Of a stretch of 64,000 bases of DNA, positions 57,400 to 64,000 are shown in pieces. Source of the DNA: Carnegiea gigantea (taxonomy: Eukaryota > Streptophyta > Magnoliopsida > Caryophyllales > Cactaceae). The stretch's first letter is position 1; the number at the start of each line of letters is the position of its first letter. A model generated the notes under the pieces. That model was not told the origin of the DNA and did not search any database. It saw only the letters and a list, made by a program, of their open reading frames with translations. The DNA lies in contig JAKOGI010000535.1 in the NCBI GenBank assembly GCA_029747015.1, positions 248,001 to 312,000 of the forward strand, in the 5' to 3' direction. The position numbers were made by a program, and so were the translations under genes.

Positions 57400-58440
57400 G
57401 ATTTGCCCCCAAATCCTTAAAGTCATCCTCTATATAAGGAGGTAGATCACTCGCAATGAAGGTGGCACTCACGTCCATGTCGCTAGCCAGTTTTAACTTA
57501 TGCACATTCTTATCTATTCAAGAATCTTGAAATAGCCTTTTTATCAAGTATAAGTTTTTCTTTTCCATCCTAGAATAGAATCTGTCCTTCCTTAGGTGCA
57601 AGCATGCAAAATCTTTTGCATTTAAAACCATACGCTTTTTATATTTGTTTACTCTAGCCCTGTAAGAGGCATTGACCTCCTCTATTTGAGTTCGAATTTA
57701 TTCATGGAGATTCTTCATTACCTTAGCTCTCTCTTAGGCGTTGAAGCTAAATCCATGGTCATTATGAAGGGGGAAGCAGGTCTATTAGAGTAGGATGATT
57801 GACTTCATAACGACGCTCAAATGAACAACAGGATATATCATATATAGGCACTCAATTATAAGCAAACTTGGCATAAGGAAGCTTTAGATTGCATTCCTTG
57901 AGGTTATTGCTCATCAATCCTCTAAGGAGACTAGATGAGGCCAGTTAAGAACCTCTATTTACCCATTGGTTTGAGCGCAATAAGTAGCGTTAAGTAAGAG
58001 CTTAGTTCCCAACAATTTCCATAAGTACCTAAAAGGAATTTGGCGTCCCAATCGGAGGCAATACTTATTAGCACTTCATGTAGCTTGATGTCATCCTTAA
58101 GATATAGATAAGCAACATAAGAAGCATCATCACTCTTTCGATATGGAATAAAGTGGGCCATCTTAGATTCTGGTTAACCACAACCATTATTGAGTCATAC
58201 CCCCTTTAGGTCCTTGCTAAAACCAAAATGAAATTTATATTCACATCTTCCTGAGGGCTATTTGGTATTGGAAGAGAGGTATACAACCCTTGATGAAGGT
58301 GCTCATGGTCCTACGACATATAGCACGCCTAGAGACAACTTTGTAGGCATCACCTGCCATCCTAGGGCAGAAGAAGTGCTTCTTCAAGATCACAATTGTT
58401 TTGTCGATGTCGATGCCCCGATGCACCACCAAGGCCTCTC
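57400..58440 (-). pseudogene. pol: E8 integrase
   Basis: The zinc finger is visible in HRGIDIDKTIVILKKHFFCPRMAGDAYKVVSRRAICRRT (58241-58444), with the first Cys replaced by Arg. The core part MAHFIPYRKSDDASYVAYLYL and SIASDWDAKFL lies at 57955-58161, and GTYGNCWEL.. is shifted. The C-terminal part at 57302-57505 reads MDVSATFIASDLPPYIEDDFKDLGANPL, the best evidence for a CRM-like lineage. Large parts between are broken. Confidence 0.7.
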
Positions 58441-59130
58441 TCATAAGTAACTCCCATAGAGAGCCCCTAGGAACACATAATTTATTCTGCTTGAAGAGAA
58501 ATGCATCTTATGAGATATAGAAGTCATGATGCTTGGGTCCTCATCTTCTTTGTAGAGATCTTGCATGGTGTAAAATCCGAAGATTTTGGCTTCGAAAGTA
58601 AAGAAAAAAGTGTATCTTCTTGAGAGTGCGTCGACCACCACATTTTCCTTGCCGTCTTTATGCTTGCATGTGAAGGATAATGGTTGGAGAAATTCCTCCA
58701 ACTTAGCATGCCTTGAATTAAACTTGGCTTGTCTATTGATCAAAGATAAGGCCTTATGATATGAATATATCACAAAGGGCATTGGCTTGAGGTAGTTACT
58801 CTAATAGGTAAAAGCCCTGATGTAATATATAACTACTTATCGTAAGTGGAATAGCTGAGTTTAGGCCCACTCAACTTCTCGCTAAAATATGCCAAGGGTC
58901 ATTTGGCTTGGGTGAGTACCGTCTCAATGCTAATACCACTAGCATCATATTCAACGTTAAAAAGGAGATCAAAGTTCAAAAGAGCGAGGATAGGAGCCGA
59001 GGAAAGCTTGCTTTTGATTGCCTTAAAGGCCCTTTGTGAAGCCTCTGTCCAATCAAAACTTGCCTCCTTCATGCACTCGGTCAAGGGAGCCATGGTTGCT
59101 CCTTACCTCCATAATAAAGGTAGGGACGAG
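58441..59130 (-). pseudogene. pol: E8 RNase H
   Basis: It reads LTECMKEASFDWTEASQRAFKAIKSKLSSAPILALLNF with LLFNVEYDASGISI (catalytic Asp region, 58899-59093). After a break come PFVIYSYHKALSLINRQAKFNSRHAKLEEFLQ and KHKDGKENVVVDALSRRYTF (58441-58782). Confidence 0.75.
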
Positions 59131-59720
59131 CTGACTCTTGAGGGCTTCAACTTTAGACTCATTTACTTATGTTCCCTCTTTCGGAATAACATAGCCTGGA
59201 AAAAGAACTTGAGGTGAGAATAATTCACATTTCGCGCACTTAGCATACAGTTTTTGTCGTCTCAAGACTTGAAAGACTTAGGAGAGATACTCAATATGAG
59301 AAGTTTCATCTCGATTGCGCACAAAATATCATCAGTATACACCATGATAAATTAAACTTCCTAATAAAAGGCCTTATAACCTCATTCATAAGTATTATGA
59401 AGGTGCTAAGAGCATTAGACAAACCAAAAGGCATAATAAGCCACTCATACGGTCGATACTGAGTCTTGAGAGTAGTTTCCACTCATCACTCTCCTTCATT
59501 CTAATTTGGTGATACCCACGCCTAATGCCAATTTTGGAGAAGACCCAATTCAACAAGCTTATCATCCAATCAAGCACTAAGGAACCTATACTTGATGGTG
59601 ATGTTGTTGATGGCCTTAGAGTCTATACACATATGCCATATCCCATTTTCTTAGGTACTAAAAAGGCATGAACCAAACAAGGACTCAAACTCTCCCTAAT
59701 GTAACCATGGTCAAGCAACT
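59131..59720 (-). pseudogene. pol: E8 reverse transcriptase
   Basis: [22 protein letters not shown] at 59480-59540 and, in shifted frames, a catalytic box reading MVYTDDIL near 59325-59345 in which the usual YFDD is YTDD. It is frame-shifted in at least three places. Confidence 0.7.
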
Positions 59721-59828
59721 CTTGGACTTTCTCTTGTAATTATTTTGGCTCACTAGGATTGCATAGATAGGTCATCTTGTTAAGCAAATGGGCACTCAAT
59801 AGGAGATCAATTTTGTGCTCAATTCCTC

Positions 59829-60430
59829 TCAATGGAGGAAGTCGGGGGGTAAACCATTGGGAAATACAGTCTCAAACTCTTTAAAGAGTGAATGACCTAG
59901 AGGGTGTATGGGTTTCCCTACCTCACTTGTATTTGATTCTACCATAAGTAAGGAAAATAAGGGCTTGCTGCTAGTAATGGGTCTCTCTACCCATGTCTCA
60001 CTCTTGTAGAGGTTTTCCTCACTTCCCTCCCCCAGTTTAATTTTGAGAGGTACAGGTGGGGGCAATATAGCCAAAGTGAAACTACGACCATTGTACTTGA
60101 ATGCATATGTATTTGTTTTTCCATCATGAATCATATGATTATCAATAACCAAGTTCTACCAACCAACAAATGACATGCATCCATAGGTGGAACATCACAT
60201 AGCCCTTCACAATAATATGGACCAACTAGGAATGAAATAAGAGTTTGGCTAGAAATGGTTACCTTGCTCCTATATTTCAGCTATTGAAGACTTCAGGGGT
60301 CAGATGCACCTTGGTTAATAGCCAAAGCATATTGATGAGACTCAAAGAAGCCACAATGGTGCGACTTCCACCGTTAATGATTAGCTCACACAGCTTGCCT
60401 CCGATGGTACACCGAGCATGGAAGATTTGA
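59829..60430 (-). pseudogene. pol: E8 protease and linker
   Basis: The linker (59829-60152) is open: HMIHDGKTNTYAFKYNGRSFTL and SETWVERPITSSKPLFSLLMVESN. The protease site near 60350-60400 reads GGKLCELIINGGSRTIVAS, so the catalytic Asp is Asn. Confidence 0.65.
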
Positions 60431-60461
60431 TCCCTTTGGCTAGGTTCTAGAGGAAACTATT

Positions 60462-62646
60462 TGTAACGCCCCAAATGCAAATAATTCACTATTTGTGTTC
60501 TCTTCGATAGTTTCACCAATTAGAAGTAATGTCTCAAATAAACAGTGTGTTACTACCGCCCAAAAGGACAAGGCTTTGCTTGTGAATGACAAATTTTAGC
60601 AACGCTAATCAATGATTTCCATCAAAAGGTATTCACACAATTACAACCCATCAAACCATATATAAACAGTTCTAACATCAAACCATTTAACTATTCCAGG
60701 GCTTACATCAAAATATAATAACTCTTGTAGAGTATATAGCTTTAACATCAAAATACTTCACAATATAGTGCTCAATACGTTTCAGCAGTAAAACACCACT
60801 ATTTCATTTTGACTTTCTCGCTCACTTGTCTTCTCCAGTTGGCCTGTCAACCCGAGGGCGATTTACTGAGCATTCCCCTAAAATAAAACATGAAAATATT
60901 TCAAACTGCGAGCCGAAGCTTAGTACACGCATTCCTGTATTGTTAAACATTCATGGAAAAAAAACTGGTTGAGCCTGCGTTGCAATTCATTTTAATTAAA
61001 AATAGGAAATGAGATAAATATGAAACTGCATTGTCAATTATTATCTGATAGTGAACTCCTAGTAACTGTTGCGATCTGAAGAAAGGTGTACACCTGCCAA
61101 GTCAATCAGGGGACCTGACCTGAAGCCGCGTGGGTAACTGAAGGGCAATGGTATGTAACTGATAACTTATGGGGTCACTAATTATGTGATAAATCACTAA
61201 TTAGACTGATTCATTGATATACTTACCAAAACATTATAATTGTGATAAATACGTGCTGATTTCTAAAGATACAGGTAATGAACGTACCAGGGGTTTTTAA
61301 TAAAGTGTCATTGAATCAGGTTATGCACAAAAAGGAAGGAACTGATAGATTAGGCCCTGATTTTGAGCAAAAGTATTGTTATAGTAACATATAGTTAGCA
61401 AATATTTTTATTTTCATAGTTAATAATTTAGTAAAAGAAAAGTAAGAGCATAAAAAAGGCTTAGAAAGAATGATTCATAACTTTGTCCTCTAATATCTGA
61501 TTGAGACCCAACACCCTAATATTGAAAGCTTAAGAAGTCCTGAAAAAATTTCATTTAGAGCACCGAACACGATTCCCACCATAGGGTTCCCTATATGGGC
61601 TTAGAACACAAATATGTCAGTTTTGGTCTGACCTGCACAGCTTTGGTAAAACGGCCATAACGTTTTCCACAGACCTCGGATTAAGGCGATTCAAAAGGCA
61701 TCTAAAAGCTAACACACTGAACTCAAAAATCATAATTTTTCAATGGGTCAATAATTACCAGTTTAATCACAATGTTTGCCCTATTTTCTAAAATTTTTCA
61801 GCCTTTACTATCAAGGCTTTCTCCTTTCTTTCCACACAATTCCCCATCCAAAATCACACCTTAAAGTCATGTAACACTGCTTTGTCCCTCCCATCACCAT
61901 ACAAAACCATCACACTCAATTTCACTTCAAAATCGTGTACATTAAAGATCATTTTTCAATCAAATATACTATAATAACATGCTTCCTATCAAAGGAAGGT
62001 TAAAACCTTACATAATCAATAAAATTCTAACTTTTAGCTAACTTCGACTTCATCAAACATCACTAAGAACATCCTCATAATATTATTAGAGATTAGAACT
62101 GCCAAATCAAATGCAAGAATCCAAGAGAAACAAACTTTCTACTTAAAGCTTGCATGATTATAAATAACCCTAACCCTAACATGCTCCAACTCAACTCCAC
62201 CATGATCAACATCAAAATAACTCTTATTTCTTATCAAAACATTATGATCAATAATCAAAAATATCAAAACAAGAATCAAAACTAAGATAAAAATCAAAAC
62301 CAACCAGATCAAGATTAAGGTTACTCACTTCAGGCTTGATAAAAGTAGAGATGGAGGATGGTGGCCAGTGGTTTTGATAATGGAGGATGCTGGCTATGGT
62401 ATATGATGTCGGGGAGGGGTTGGAGGTAATCGAGGCTGGCTGAAACTGGCCGAAAAACACCAAATTGTAGCTAGGGGAGGGGCTGGCATATAGAGAGAGA
62501 AAGGAGAGAGAAGATAGGTTTTGGGTTGGGTTGTATTTTTTTAACTAATCTAATCAACTTGGCTCAGTTTTTATATTCAAAATGACTTTTTGGCTAATCA
62601 TAGTTAAGCTTAATAATGGCAATTAGTTAGGTTAAGAAAGCAAACA
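60462..62646 (-). mobile_element. Chromovirus-type LTR cutting E8 (E7)
   Basis: On the plus strand it runs TGTAACGCCCC ... GCAAACA. The minus strand ends ..GGGGCGTTACA, the usual end of Tekay/Del LTRs, as in E2. The right boundary coincides with the start of the copia-like LTR, so it may be a truncated LTR rather than a complete one. No target duplication can be tested because the right flank is covered. No coding region is seen in it. Confidence 0.55.
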
Positions 62647-64000
62647 TGTTGAGTGTTGATTTAGAGAGTACACAACCACAAGAGGGGGGTTAATTGTGGT
62701 GTCCGATTTTCGCTAGTTGCTGGCAAACAGTCTTAGGCCCTGTTTGCACAGGTTGTTCCTGAGATAAGCAGAAGCGAAAATCCAACAAAATTGAATGCGG
62801 AAATAATGGGCACAGGATTTTTACGTAGAAAACACCTCTAGCCCAACTGAGGTGAAAAACCACGACCTACCTCGTGTAGGATTTAAACACTTCACTAAAC
62901 GCGCTAATCACGTTACAATAGTAACACACCTTGTTACAAATTGCAACCCACGTAACCGTCTTCCCTAAGACAGGTTACCCCGCGTCCAAAATCCCCTTGA
63001 TTTGGACACACTCACGTAATCGTCTTCCGAAGACGAATTACACACGTCCAAAGCCTCCCTAGGCTTGGACACACCCAACTCTCACTTTGATAAAAGAAGA
63101 GAATAAAAACACCTTACTTTTGTGCTTCTAATTAAGCGTATGTAAGGTACAATTTTTCCTCCTAGTATGCCAAGGAAGATGACTCAATTTTCACACACAC
63201 TTTGAAGGTTTTTCAGAAAATATGATTTGCAAGTTAAATCCCTAAAAAACCGTGCAAAAAGCTTTCTCAAAAATTTATGAAATCGTATGCAAGCCGTGTA
63301 TAAAACCGTGTGTGTGTGTGTCCAATGAGGAGGTGGAGAAGCTCCTTAAATAGTAGAGGGCAACAAGATCTTTTTGTGTGGTTGATCCACAAGTATAAGA
63401 TCTTTTTGCTTCTAAAAAGATTATGGAAAGTGACTACTATTTTCAGTTGCCAAATCCTGAAATTTCCTATCTTATATTCCAAAAATAAGAGTTTGATTTA
63501 TTTTGTAAAAGATTTCCTTTAAAAGCTAGACTCAAAATCTCCACAATATATTTTCAAAGCCAAAGATTAACTTATCCTGGGTTTAATGATAACAGAAAAT
63601 TTATCTCAAATATTTTCAAAAACATCAGCCCAAGATTTGGAAAAAACTGTGAAAAATCGTTTTGTCTTGAAAACAGTCTGAACCCTGATCTCAGAACTGA
63701 TCTGAGACAGTGTTCTTAAAATCATTCAAGGTAATGTTAAATCGAGTTCTTCCAAGTGGCATATTAACAAGAATCTAAGAAAATAAAACCTATAACAGAC
63801 CAAGACTCTTGTTGAATCCACCGGATAGCATCTATAGGATCTTGACTTGTTACTTTAATGCTGTGGTGTTACTCAGAACTATTTCCTGAACTGTTCCTGG
63901 AGTTCTTCATGTCTTTGATGTGCTTTAAGTTCTTTTCCATTCAGCTGTTCTGAGGAACTGTTCTTAAGACCTGTTGCTATGAACTGTTCCTTGGGCTGTT
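62647..64000 (-). mobile_element. Copia-like LTR, 3' end, running out of the window
   Basis: The minus strand ends ..AACCCCCCTCTTGTGG..TCAACA, and inside has ..GTGGTTTTTCACCTCA..TACGTAAAAATCCTGTG; both are characteristic of R-U5 regions of plant Ty1/copia LTRs. No primer site follows the LTR end at 62647, so this is the 3' LTR of an element extending to the right, or a solo LTR. The U3 side near 63680-64000 repeats GAACTGTTC(C/T) motifs. Confidence 0.55.
62833..63070. other. Array of hairpins in the copia-like LTR
   Basis: Inverted repeats in order: CACCTC/GAGGTG (62833-62854), CCTAC/GTAGG (62866-62880), GTAACCGTCTT/AAGACAGGTTAC (62952-62978), GTCCAAAATC/GATTTGGAC (62984-63007), GTAATCGTCTTC/GAAGACGAATTAC (63016-63041) and GTCCAAAGCCT/AGGCTTGGAC (63046-63070). 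The last two are a second copy of the two before them, about 63 bp on. Confidence 0.75.

Larger units (their letters stand above)
57387..60461 (-). mobile_element. E8: CRM-like chromovirus, 3' part, minus strand
   Basis: From left to right in plus coordinates it has the integrase end, integrase, RNase H, RT, linker and protease, all on the minus strand. It is cut at 60461 by the LTR at 60462; gag is not in the window. A purine run AAAAAAAAAGATG precedes the LTR start at 57386. Confidence 0.75.

Overview
The window is heterochromatic DNA from a flowering plant, built almost entirely of decayed LTR retrotransposons nested in and next to one another. I see no host protein-coding gene, no rRNA and no functional tRNA gene. 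The plant origin rests on the element types: Ty3/gypsy chromoviruses with zinc-knuckle Gag, PR-RT-RNaseH-IN order and initiator-Met primer sites; a tRNA-Asp-primed Athila/Tat-like family; a copia-like LTR; and a hAT element. Every coding region is broken by stops and frameshifts. No species is named; the sequence does not look grass-specific.

Layout. 1-3067: ancient sequence with a LINE/RNase H-like remnant near 830-2060. 3068-35456: several copies of one tRNA-Asp-primed non-autonomous LTR family ('family A'). A full copy has LTRs of about 1.3 kb around a 3-kb internal region that lacks pol but holds one decayed gag-like frame with a CCHC knuckle. Copies lie in both orientations: A1 (3068-7318, +), A2 (7389-8270, LTR piece, -), A3 (8306-8981 and 20282-22104, +), A4 (22198-26718, -), A5 (26720-31133, +) and A6 (31152-35456, +). 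A5 and A6 form a tandem that shares an LTR. A3 is split by a complete 11.3-kb chromovirus, E2 (8982-20276), of Tekay/Del type with a C-terminal chromodomain and target duplication CATAT. The A4 LTR is split by a 1.6-kb hAT-like element (23418-25035) and runs at its U5 end directly into a near full-length reverse-transcribed tRNA-Asp sequence (22127-22197).

35457-60461: a nest of one chromovirus lineage that looks CRM-like. E5 (minus strand, 43143-47087 plus a stub at 35691-35794) is split in its integrase by E4 (minus strand, 35795-43142). The LTR upstream of E5 appears to be shared with a second minus-strand element, E8 (57387-60461). That LTR is split by E6 (plus strand, 47525-56719, target duplication GATAA), which in turn carries a 3.07-kb solo LTR (50230-53303, target duplication TGAAT/TGAAC). 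60462-62646: another chromovirus-type LTR, minus strand, cutting E8. 62647-64000: the 3' part of a copia-like LTR, minus strand, with a row of hairpins, leaving the window.

The most notable items are: (1) the tRNA-Asp relic with encoded CCA fused to an LTR end, which reads as a fossil of reverse transcription running past the normal stop; (2) rearrangement breakpoints of family A that cluster at the tRNA primer site; (3) the pol-less gag-like protein kept by family A; (4) paired hairpins with compensatory changes in the copia-like LTR and in family A LTRs; (5) an extra acidic open frame upstream of gag in E2.
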